Assembly (NCBI GenBank): GCA_023438325.1
Contig: JAEXRB010000069.1
Span: 1 to 9,650 of the forward strand
DNA length: 9,650 nucleotides
Origin: Pseudomonadota bacterium
GTDB taxonomy: Bacteria > Pseudomonadota > Gammaproteobacteria > Xanthomonadales > Xanthomonadaceae
Reading direction: 5' to 3'
A program made the position numbers and the translations under genes. The notes beneath the pieces were generated by a model. That model did not search any database, had not been told where the DNA came from, and was given only the letters and a program-made list of their open reading frames with translations. Position 1 is the stretch's first letter. Every line of letters begins with the position of its first letter. Positions 1-5,413 of this stretch are shown here, piece by piece.

Positions 1-334
1 CTGCTGCGCCCAGTTCATGCAACTGTGCCAATGCACCACGCATCAACGCCGCGCCAACGCCTTGCCGCTGATGTTCGGGAGCAACCGAAATCGGCCCGAG
101 ACCGAACCACGCCTTCGCACCATCCGAAATGACGACCGGCGACACCGCGACATGCCCGATGAGCACATCGCCATCCATCGCCACCAGCGAAACAGCAAGC
201 TGGCCGGCGGCCCGCAACGCGCCGACGATGAACTGTTCGGTATGGCTGCTGTGAGCCGCATCCCGGAACGCCGCCACCGTCACCGCCTCGATCGCTCCGG
301 CATCCGACGGAATTTCCATTCGGATTTTTACCAT
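1..334 (-). CDS. GNAT family N-acetyltransferase, YhbS-like (3' end beyond the window)
   Basis: The visible 111 residues begin MVKIRMEIPSDAGAIEAV and continue through the usual GNAT fold. There is an N-terminal strand and helix, a central strand pair (LAVSLVAMDGDVLIGHVAVS, about residues 47-66), then GLGPISVAPEHQRQGVGAAL (about 77-96). This last block holds the acetyl-CoA pyrophosphate-binding motif A, Q/R-x-x-G-x-G/A. The phrase GLGPISV followed by motif A is typical of YhbS-type (COG3153) acetyltransferases. The enzyme should be cytosolic and move an acetyl group from acetyl-CoA to an unknown acceptor. The ATG at 334 is chosen because AAGGA lies 6 nt upstream (complement of 341-345) and the protein starts at the normal place for the family. 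The coding frame is open to the edge, so about one third of a usual 150-170 residue protein is missing. It is co-directional with mutM, 162 bp downstream of it, so probably separately transcribed. Confidence 0.85.
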   Translation of the reverse strand, partial: MVKIRMEIPSDAGAIEAVTVAAFRDAAHSSHTEQFIVGALRAAGQLAVSLVAMDGDVLIGHVAVSPVVISDGAKAWFGLGPISVAPEHQRQGVGAALMRGALAQLHELGAA

Positions 335-379
335 GTTCAATCCTTGCGCCGGCGCTGGGCTGATCACAGCGCTGAAACC

Positions 380-408
380 ATTATGGCTTGAATGAGTGAT
401 GCGTCAGA
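380..408 (-). promoter_or_regulatory. Candidate sigma-70 promoter for the acetyltransferase gene
   Basis: On the minus strand, TCTGAC (408-403) is followed after 17 nt by CATAAT (385-380), about 45 nt upstream of the acetyltransferase start. The -10 box matches the consensus at 5 of 6 positions; the -35 box is weaker. The rest of the 162-bp gap between the mutM stop and this gene shows no other feature and no convincing terminator for mutM. This is a pattern match only. Confidence 0.3.
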
Positions 409-496
409 TTGCCACGCAACTGCTGCAACAAACGCACCGCACTCGCAAAACCACCATCCGATGCTCAAGACCAAGCAGGTTTACCGTGTAGGTGAT

Positions 497-1309
497 TCAG
501 CGCTGGCACTTGGGGCAATAAACGGTGGCGCGCTGGCCCCAATCGGCGGCGCGAAGCGTGCTGTTGCAGTTTTTGCAGGCTTCGCCGGCGCGGCCGTAGA
601 CGAATAGTTCCTGGGCGAAATAGCCCGGCTCGCCATCGGGGTCGAGAAAATCGCGCAAGGTGGTGCCGCCACGGGCGATGGCGTGGCCGAGAATGTGTTT
701 AATCGCCTGCACGAGGTTTTCCCAGCGGGCCTTGCCGATGCGACCTGCAGGGCGGGCGGGATGGATGCCGGCGCGGAACAGGGCTTCGGCGGCGTAGATG
801 TTGCCGACGCCCACGACGATGCGCTGATCCATCAGGAAGTGTTTGACCGGTGCGCTGCGGCCTGCGGCAGCACGCATCAGATACGCGGGGTGAAATTGGT
901 CGTCGAGCGGCTCGGGGCCGAGATGGGCGAGCAGCTCATGGGTTTGGCCGGCGGGTTGCCAGAGCAAGGCGCCGAATCGGCGTGGATCGGTAAGGCGCAG
1001 CATGGCGCCATCCTCCAGATGGATATCGACGTGATCGTGCGGGCGCGGCGGGGTGTCTTGCGGCAGCACGCGCAGGCAGCCGGACATGCCCAGATGCACG
1101 ATGGCGCTACCGCTTTGGGCATCGAGCAACAGATATTTGGCGCGGCGGCGGGCAGCCTCGATGCGCTGGCCGGGCAATACCTCGGTGATTTCCGGCGGAA
1201 TGGGCCAGCGCAAGTCGGGGCGACGCAGGGTGACATCGGTGACGCATCGCCCGACGATGTGCGGTGCGATGCCGCGTCGGGTGGTTTCCACTTCGGGCAG
1301 TTCAGGCAT
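497..1309 (-). CDS. mutM: Formamidopyrimidine-DNA glycosylase (MutM/Fpg)
   Basis: This is a 270-residue bifunctional DNA glycosylase/AP lyase that removes 8-oxoguanine and formamidopyrimidines in base excision repair. Length and all main landmarks fit the family. The protein starts MPELPEVETTRRG, giving the catalytic N-terminal proline (after Met removal) and the adjacent Glu. Lys58 in RRAKYLLL is the conserved phosphate-contacting lysine. Met75 (HLGMSG) and the DPRRFG block (Arg110, Phe112) match the residues that fill the space left by the flipped base. The helix-two-turn-helix segment is LMDQRIVVGVGNIYAAEALF (160-179). A C-terminal zinc finger has Cys245, 248, 265 and 268 in C-x2-C-x16-C-x2-C spacing, with Arg260 in its loop. 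The frame is open upstream to 1426, but the added residues are unlike Fpg and would remove the catalytic N-terminus, so 1309 is used. No clear Shine-Dalgarno is visible. The gene is divergent from the EF-hand gene across 102 bp. Confidence 0.97.
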   Translation of the reverse strand: MPELPEVETTRRGIAPHIVGRCVTDVTLRRPDLRWPIPPEITEVLPGQRIEAARRRAKYLLLDAQSGSAIVHLGMSGCLRVLPQDTPPRPHDHVDIHLEDGAMLRLTDPRRFGALLWQPAGQTHELLAHLGPEPLDDQFHPAYLMRAAAGRSAPVKHFLMDQRIVVGVGNIYAAEALFRAGIHPARPAGRIGKARWENLVQAIKHILGHAIARGGTTLRDFLDPDGEPGYFAQELFVYGRAGEACKNCNSTLRAADWGQRATVYCPKCQR

Positions 1310-1411
1310 ACGCTGTGCAGTGAAGTCGGCGAGGCCGGCATTGTCGCCTGCATGCTGTTGAAGGTGACAGCGCCCGCCGTGGCGGCGATGATGCGGCGCA
1401 GGGAGAATCCG

Positions 1412-1777
1412 ATGCGTGAAATGCACTGGCGCGCGCTTGCGCCTTCGTCATTGTTGCTGGCTGCGGTTGCGGCGCTCGTGCCACTCGGCACGGCACAGGC
1501 ACAGACACGTGCGGACTATCTGCGCCGTTTCGATTCAGATGGCGATGGGCGGGTGTCGCTGAGTGAGTATCAGGACTACATGAGTCACGGCTTTCATGCG
1601 ATGGATCGCAATGGCGACCGCGTGCTTTCCGCCGACGAGCTGCCCTCGGGCGTGCGCACGCGCACGGCGACCACACTGGATGGCCATCGGCGCGCGGTGG
1701 CGCGGATGTTCGATGTTCTGGATGCCAACAACGATGGATTTCTGGATGCGAACGAGCTGACGGCGCCGCCGCGCTGA
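1412..1777 (+). CDS. Small exported EF-hand (calmodulin-like) protein
   Basis: The 121-residue protein has an N-terminal signal peptide: a charged MREMHWR start, a hydrophobic stretch at about 11-24, and a likely signal peptidase I site after Ala-Gln-Ala (28-30). The mature part has three canonical 12-residue EF-hand loops. These are DSDGDGRVSLSE (41-52), DRNGDRVLSADE (65-76) and DANNDGFLDANE (104-115), each with Asp at positions 1 and 5 and Glu at 12. It is therefore probably a periplasmic or secreted calcium-binding protein, but its partner is unknown. Three loops rather than two or four leave one without an obvious pairing partner. The ATG at 1412 is chosen because GGGAGA (1401-1406) sits 5 nt upstream and the signal peptide starts there; ATG 1388 or 1421 are weaker alternatives. 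The open frame extends back to 683 only as the antisense shadow of mutM. It converges with the GTPase gene across 42 bp. Confidence 0.85.
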   Translation: MREMHWRALAPSSLLLAAVAALVPLGTAQAQTRADYLRRFDSDGDGRVSLSEYQDYMSHGFHAMDRNGDRVLSADELPSGVRTRTATTLDGHRRAVARMFDVLDANNDGFLDANELTAPPR

Positions 1778-1819
1778 GGCCTTCGCCGGGGCGGCCTGTC
1801 GTGCCCGGATGGAGCGGTG

Positions 1820-2380
1820 TCAGCTTGCTGCCGCCACCGGCGCCAGCACGCGGGTGTTGTATCTGAGCATGGTGAAAAGCAGTTGGGCGATCCGGCTGAC
1901 ATCCGGGCGCTGGCGCGCATCCACCTGAATCACGGGCGCCAGCACGCCGTATTCGCGCAGGTTGCGCTGGCAGGCTGCCGGCAGGGCATTGTCCATTTGG
2001 GTGGATTTGTTGATTGCCACAACGCACGGCATGCCACGCAGCTCGTGGGCATAGAGCGCCAACGTGCGAACGAAACCATCCAGCCCGCCGGGCGATGACG
2101 CATCCACCAGAATCACCACGCCCACCAGCCCCGCCCGTACCACGTCGAACATGAAGCGGAAACGCTCCTGTCCGGGCAGGCCATACAGCAGCAGGCGCCC
2201 TTGCGGGCCCAGATCCAGCTCGCCGTAATCGAACGCCACCGTGGTGGTGGCTTTGCGTGCAGCCAGTTCGTCGGTGCACGCGACATCGGTATCCACCGGC
2301 GGAACGTCGCTGATCGCGGCGATGCAGGTGGTTTTGCCGCTGCCCGGTTCGCCGAGGAATACCAGCTTGAAGGTGCTCAC
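1820..2380 (-). CDS. Small Ras-like GTPase, CvnD/COG2229 type (MglA-related)
   Basis: This 186-residue, single-domain protein resembles the small bacterial GTPases that act as switches with roadblock proteins. The P-loop is GEPGSGKT (10-17). The switch I region carries TTTVAFDYG (45-53), close to the TTTVAMDFG of CvnD-type proteins. The G3 block is LYGLPGQERFRFMFD (65-79). Gly67 replaces the Asp of the classical DxxG, as is usual in this family, and Gln71 is present. The G4 site reads AINKST (122-127), so the Asp of NKxD that reads guanine is replaced by Thr. No signal peptide or membrane segment is seen, so it is cytosolic or peripheral. The start is GTG 2380: it overlaps the upstream stop as GTGA and puts the P-loop about 10 residues from the N-terminus, as expected. 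An upstream extension in the same frame (to 2485) covers the neighbouring gene and looks non-homologous. It is the third gene of the roadblock operon. The family call is strong; the cellular process is not known. Confidence 0.88.
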   Translation of the reverse strand: MSTFKLVFLGEPGSGKTTCIAAISDVPPVDTDVACTDELAARKATTTVAFDYGELDLGPQGRLLLYGLPGQERFRFMFDVVRAGLVGVVILVDASSPGGLDGFVRTLALYAHELRGMPCVVAINKSTQMDNALPAACQRNLREYGVLAPVIQVDARQRPDVSRIAQLLFTMLRYNTRVLAPVAAAS

Positions 2381-3051
2381 GAGGCGAACAAACCCAGGCG
2401 CCGACCGAGCCCGGCCATGAAGCCGCGCCAACCCGGCGGCGCAGGCGGCGGGGATCGGACGGTCACGAGGCTGCGTTCGTTCCACGTCAGCAGGCCTTCA
2501 CGGCTCAGGGCTTCGGTGATGGCTTCGATTTCGCCCACTGTCGCGCCGATGCATTCGGCCAAGGCCTCAGTGGTGGTCGCGCCCGCGCTCAACGCAGCGA
2601 GTGCCTGCAAGCGCAGCGGCGGGCCGTCCTCGGCATCCAATGGCCACGCCAGCAGGCGCAGCAGCGGCAGCGAACGCACCCGTTCGGTCGGCGCGTGCGG
2701 GGCTGGCATGGGCGCAGAGGCAGAGGCGGATTTGGAGGTGGCCAGTTCGGCGCCGGTTTCGCTGAGCAGCGCCAGCAATTGTGCGGCGCGCAGAGGCCGA
2801 TGCAGGGTACCCGGCGCATGCTGGCGCGGGTGCTGGGCGCATCCGACGAGGCGCGCGTGGGAAAGCGTGGACGATGCTTCGCCGTCGAGACGCACCAGGC
2901 ACAGATCCGCCCTCGCCGGAGTGTCGACCAACTCCCACGGCATGCGCAGATAGGGCGCAAGCAGCCCCATCAGTGAGCCCAAGGAAGCCCGATCTGCTTC
3001 GCTGAAACCTGCGCAGAACAACCGCCATGGGCGGCCAGTCGGGGTACTCAT
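2377..3051 (-). CDS. Unrecognised protein with C-terminal winged-helix-like domain, middle gene of roadblock-GTPase operon
   Basis: I do not recognise a named family for this 224-residue protein. About 9-96 looks like a compact alpha/beta domain: WRLFCAGFS opens with a strand, ADLCLVRLD (48-56) is another, and RPLRAAQLLALL (85-96) resembles the last strand-helix of receiver domains. There is no visible phosphorylatable Asp pocket. Residues about 103-124 are a low-complexity Ala/Ser/Pro linker. About 128-198 fits a winged helix-turn-helix: LRLQALAALSAG, a recognition-type segment TTEALAECIGATVGEIEAIT, then LSREGLLTWNERSLVTV as the wing. The tail GWRGFMAGLGRRLGLF (207-222) could form a basic amphipathic helix able to touch a membrane or a partner. 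ATG 3051 is chosen because it overlaps the roadblock stop as TGATG; an in-frame GTG at 3054 is possible. Its place between a roadblock and a GTPase gene equals that of cvnC (DUF742) in actinobacterial conservons, so a regulatory or adaptor role is inferred. Confidence 0.75.
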   Translation of the reverse strand: MSTPTGRPWRLFCAGFSEADRASLGSLMGLLAPYLRMPWELVDTPARADLCLVRLDGEASSTLSHARLVGCAQHPRQHAPGTLHRPLRAAQLLALLSETGAELATSKSASASAPMPAPHAPTERVRSLPLLRLLAWPLDAEDGPPLRLQALAALSAGATTTEALAECIGATVGEIEAITEALSREGLLTWNERSLVTVRSPPPAPPGWRGFMAGLGRRLGLFAS

Positions 3052-3458
3052 CACACGGCCTCCTCGACTTGCGGCATCGCGGCGCGCGACTTCGCCAGCA
3101 CCATGCCGATATTGGCCGACGCGCGTGCCACGAATACCGCTGCATGATTGGGGAAACGGCGCGAGCGCAAGAAGATGTGGATCAGGTTGGAACTGAACAC
3201 CACGATTTCGTTGAAATAACGCAGGTTGTCCTCCGGGTTCACGCCGCGCAGTCTCTTGAACATGCCTTCAACCTCGAGGATGTTCCTGCCCTGGAACATG
3301 TCGGCGGTGGCGGCCGCGACCAGATCCAGCACTTCGGAAGGATGTGAATCAACGGTGCGGACACCGAGCAGCATGCCGCTGGCCATGTCGACGTAGCCTG
3401 CGGCGACACATTCGGGGATTCCCGCCTGACAGGCGGCAAGGACCTTGTCTAGAGACAT
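3051..3458 (-). CDS. Roadblock/LC7 domain protein (MglB/CvnB-like)
   Basis: This 135-residue protein looks like one roadblock/LC7 domain over its whole length. A first helix (MSLDKVLAACQAG) is followed by strand ECVAAGYVD (16-24), the turn MASGM and a second strand LLGVRTV (30-36). The long helix SEVLDLVAAATADMFQG comes next (41-57), then three strands: NEIVVFSS, NLIHIFLRS and NHAAVFVAR. The closing helix is ASANIGMVLAKSRA (113-126). No DNA-binding or membrane part is present. Roadblock proteins usually form dimers that bind a small GTPase; in the MglA-MglB pair the roadblock partner acts as a GTPase-activating protein. The GTPase two genes downstream is the obvious partner. ATG 3458 is chosen over an upstream in-frame start at 3506 because AAGGAAG (complement of 3465-3471) lies 6 nt before it and the fold starts there. 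It is the first gene of the operon; its stop TGA shares a base with the next ATG. Confidence 0.82.
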   Translation of the reverse strand: MSLDKVLAACQAGIPECVAAGYVDMASGMLLGVRTVDSHPSEVLDLVAAATADMFQGRNILEVEGMFKRLRGVNPEDNLRYFNEIVVFSSNLIHIFLRSRRFPNHAAVFVARASANIGMVLAKSRAAMPQVEEAV

Positions 3459-3500
3459 TCTCGACTTCCTTTCCAGAAGAGGGTGGATGGCGACAGCGCG

Positions 3501-3569
3501 GCCCATGCCGGGGATGTGCCCGGACTCTCGTCCGACTGGCGTGCGATGCCCACGTGCCGGGGGATGAGC
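3501..3569. repeat. Imperfect direct repeat in the roadblock operon leader
   Basis: GCCCATGCCGGGGATGTGC (3501-3519) recurs as GCCCACGTGCCGGGG followed by GATGAGC (3548-3569), start-to-start distance 47 bp. The second copy differs by short insertions and one substitution. Within the pair, GGATGTGC (3512-3519) is the exact reverse complement of GCACATCC (3568-3575). The repeats lie 40-120 bp upstream of the roadblock start, where an operator or leader structure could be. Chance similarity in GC-rich DNA is a real alternative. Confidence 0.3.
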
Positions 3570-3740
3570 ACATCCGCCCGACGTCGTGGAACAGCGCTCG
3601 CGGAGCCGTTCCGACCCCCCGGAATTGTCTCCAATCTCAGCATTCTGCTTTCCCAGTCATCCCATGCATCGTGGGCTTTCCGCAATGCGTGCGGTGTCAC
3701 GAGGCGTGGCGACACTAGGCCAGGCAAACGCACCTCGCCA

Positions 3741-3762
3741 ATCGGGGCAATCCCGATATTTT
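3741..3762 (+). terminator. Hairpin followed by a short T run, terminator-like
   Basis: ATCGGG (3741-3746) pairs with CCCGAT (3752-3757) around a 5-nt loop, followed by A and TTTT (3759-3762). Read on the plus strand it looks like a short intrinsic terminator, but no plus-strand gene is found just upstream. It may instead be an operator palindrome for one of the divergent genes. The 6-bp stem is short, so confidence is low. Confidence 0.25.
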
Positions 3763-3962
3763 CCGGCTCAATACGTTGCTACCGTCACACCCCGCGATAA
3801 TCTTTAAAACTTTGTGTCAGCGACGGGGCGGCGCTTCCATCCATCCAAGCATGCAATAGCGACCGCGTGGCGGCCGTCTGCACGCGCGCCTCGCGGATGG
3901 GTGGCACACTCGCTTTCCAAGACCGTCCGGTTAGCTGCGGGCGTTTTTCGTGGACGTACCAG

Positions 3963-4652
3963 ATGTTTGATCAGCGTGTGCCCACCCGTGTTCTCCTCGC
4001 CTCGACGGGCATGCTCACGCTGCTCGGTTTGCGGCAATTGATCGCGCACGTGTCCGGCATGGATGTCGCCGCCGAAACATCCTGTCGTCACAGCCTGGAC
4101 CAGACGATCCGCCAACACCGCCCGGATCTGCTCGTGATCGACTCGGAAATGCTGCCGCACGTTGGTGCCCTCTCCGACCTCTCCCACATCCGCGTACTGT
4201 TGCTCTCCACCCGCACGCATTCAGGGCTGTTGCCGGCCAAGCTGTCTGTCTGCGGCGCCATCAGCGAGCGCGACGAATTGAGCAAGATCAGTGGTGCGCT
4301 GGAGACCGTGGCGAGCTGTGCCGGCCCCAGCGGAAGCCGCGCCTGCTGCAAGAACTGCCCGCTGCCGACCTCGTTCACGCCGGTGCAGACGTTGCCGTTG
4401 TCGCAACGCGAAAGCCAGGTGTTCACCCTGCTCGGCGAAGGCAAGGGAAGCAGCGATATTGCCGCAATACTGATGCGCAGCATCAAGACCATCGAAGCGC
4501 ATCGCGAGAACATCAAGCGCAAGCTCGATCTGGCCAATGCCGGCGAATTGATCGACGCGGCCAGACGCTGGGTACGCGGCGAGTTCATCGAGGTGCCTTC
4601 GGCGCAGGCAGCCAGCGACACGCCGCATGCCAACGAGCTACGCAGCGCGTAA
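3963..4652 (+). CDS. LuxR/NarL-type response regulator with degenerate receiver and cysteine-cluster linker
   Basis: This 229-residue protein has a receiver-like N-terminus (about 8-118) and a LuxR-type DNA-binding domain (about 144-206). The DNA-binding part contains LSQRESQVFTLLGEGKGSSD, the IKTIEAHRENIKRKL recognition region and a final helix ELIDAARRWV. In the receiver, Asp60 (LLVIDSEML) stands at the phosphoacceptor position. However, the acidic pair expected after strand 1 is replaced (RVLLASTGM), and the conserved Lys near strand 5 appears as Glu102 (GAISERDE). Normal phosphorylation is therefore doubtful. The linker at 119-132 holds Cys119, Cys128, Cys129 and Cys132 (C-x8-CC-x2-C), which could bind metal or form disulfides. 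It should be a cytosolic transcription factor; its targets are unknown. ATG 3963 is used because the receiver starts right after it, although no strong Shine-Dalgarno is visible; in-frame starts at 3867 and 3897 are alternatives. No adjacent kinase gene is seen. It converges with tetR across 16 bp. Confidence 0.85.
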   Translation: MFDQRVPTRVLLASTGMLTLLGLRQLIAHVSGMDVAAETSCRHSLDQTIRQHRPDLLVIDSEMLPHVGALSDLSHIRVLLLSTRTHSGLLPAKLSVCGAISERDELSKISGALETVASCAGPSGSRACCKNCPLPTSFTPVQTLPLSQRESQVFTLLGEGKGSSDIAAILMRSIKTIEAHRENIKRKLDLANAGELIDAARRWVRGEFIEVPSAQAASDTPHANELRSA

Positions 4653-4668
4653 CCGGTACCGCGCTTCC

Positions 4669-5337
4669 CTATCGCGCCCGATACGCCCGCAGGAACAGCG
4701 TCACGACGGAATCCACATGTGCGGCCGCATCGTCGCCATGGGTGCAGCCGATCGGGCCGCACAGCATGCGCAGGTTGACCTCGCCTTTCAGCAGGCAAAG
4801 GAACTGGCCGGCGGCTTCGCGCGTGTCGGAAATATCCAGCTCGCCACGCGCCACCGTGGCTTTCAGAAAGGCATCCAGCCCGGCAATGATGCGTGCCGGG
4901 CCGGCATTCCAGAACAAGGCACCAAGGCGCTCCACGTTGCGCGGATCACCGAGCATCATGCGATGCAGGGCGATGGAATCGGCGCACGACAGCAACGTGT
5001 GGAAGCGATGCCCGATGCTGCGCAACGCCTGATCCACCGGGCCGGAAGGCGACACGGCGAACAGGTCATCGGGCAATTGTTCGCGGCAGCGCTCCTCCAC
5101 CGATGCGAAGAACAGCGCTTCCTTGTCGCCGAAGTGGCTGTAGACGGTGAGCTTGGAGACACCCGCCTCCGCTGCGATCTGCTCCACGCTGGTGCCATCA
5201 AATCCGGTTTGCAGGAACAGACGCTTGGCCGCATCGAGGATGGCACTGCGCTTCTTCGCACTTTTCGGACGGCCCGGACCGGGGTTCGGCTTCGGGCCGG
5301 GCGGCGGATGCGAGGACGGGCTGAGTGGCTTGGGCAT
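4669..5337 (-). CDS. TetR/AcrR family transcriptional regulator, probable repressor of the adjacent RND efflux operon
   Basis: The protein has 222 residues. After a proline-rich, probably disordered tail with GPGRPKSAKKR (20-30), the TetR DNA-binding domain spans about 31-76. Its hallmarks are ILDAAKRLFLQTGFDGTSVE, IAAEAGVSKLTVYSHFGDKE and the following helix ALFFASVEE. The ligand/dimer domain (about 85-218) contains RFHTLLSCADSIALHRMML and, further on, FLKATVARGELDISD with AGQFLCLLKGEVNLRMLCG. This pattern resembles the AefR-like C-terminal type (TetR_C_7). Such proteins repress their own gene and a divergent efflux operon until a small molecule binds. ATG 5337 is preferred; an in-frame TTG at 5373 would add 12 residues with no support. 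No clear Shine-Dalgarno precedes the ATG. The operon is divergent at 76 bp, with a shared palindrome between. Family assignment is firm; target and ligand are inferred. Confidence 0.93.
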   Translation of the reverse strand: MPKPLSPSSHPPPGPKPNPGPGRPKSAKKRSAILDAAKRLFLQTGFDGTSVEQIAAEAGVSKLTVYSHFGDKEALFFASVEERCREQLPDDLFAVSPSGPVDQALRSIGHRFHTLLSCADSIALHRMMLGDPRNVERLGALFWNAGPARIIAGLDAFLKATVARGELDISDTREAAGQFLCLLKGEVNLRMLCGPIGCTHGDDAAAHVDSVVTLFLRAYRAR

Positions 5338-5369
5338 GTCGGCAATTAAATAGTGGACTAGCGGGTTCA

Positions 5370-5400
5370 ACAATTATATTGTACCGGCCAGTTTACTTAA
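5370..5400. promoter_or_regulatory. Divergent promoter with 13-bp palindrome, candidate TetR operator
   Basis: ACAATTATATTGT (5370-5382) has perfect 5-bp arms, ACAAT and ATTGT, around TAT. On the minus strand, a consensus TATAAT (5378-5373) lies inside it. TTAAGT (5400-5395) is a weak -35 at 16 nt spacing, placing transcription start about 30 nt before tetR. On the plus strand, TATATT (5375-5380) is a possible -10 for the efflux operon, without a good -35. A protein bound to the palindrome would block both. The AT-rich island contrasts with the GC-rich flanks. No binding evidence is available. Confidence 0.5.
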
Positions 5401-5413
5401 TCTGGCGGCTGAC

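Larger units (their letters stand above)
3459..3962. other. 504-bp divergent intergenic region with no supported gene
   Basis: The stretch separates the roadblock operon (minus) from the LuxR-type regulator (plus). Short open frames exist on both strands, but their third-position base use lacks the strong GC bias of the real genes, and none has a good ribosome site or a recognisable product. The base composition is more AT-rich from about 3605 to 3830. It holds an imperfect direct repeat (3501-3569), an 8-bp inverted repeat GGATGTGC/GCACATCC (3512-3519 and 3568-3575), a hairpin with a short T run (3741-3762), and a lone -10-like GATAAT (3796-3801, plus strand) without a good -35. Promoters for both flanking genes probably lie here but cannot be fixed from sequence alone. 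Confidence 0.6.

Noticed and set aside
683..1411. Long plus-strand open frame antisense to mutM and continuous with the EF-hand gene
   Set aside because: It lies opposite mutM, whose protein matches Fpg along its full length. The antisense translation resembles no family, and the EF-hand protein has its own signal peptide and ribosome site at 1412.
1310..1426. N-terminal extension of mutM
   Set aside because: Fpg needs a proline right after the initiator Met for catalysis. A 39-residue extension would bury it, and the extra residues are unlike the family.
1778..1819. GC-rich convergent gap as a bidirectional terminator
   Set aside because: Only short GGCC-type self-complementarity is present, with no stable stem or T run.
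3449..3733. 94-residue minus-strand open frame in the long intergenic region
   Set aside because: Its third codon positions are not GC-biased like the neighbouring genes, it starts with GTG, shows no domain, and overlaps the roadblock start. It looks like non-coding leader.
3483..3800. 105-residue plus-strand open frame in the same region
   Set aside because: Composition and translation (Arg/Ser/Pro-rich, no domain) fit a chance open frame.
4645..4664. GCGCG...CGCGC inverted repeat between the LuxR-type gene and tetR as a shared terminator
   Set aside because: The stem is only 5 bp with a 10-nt loop and no T run on either side; it overlaps the end of the regulator gene.
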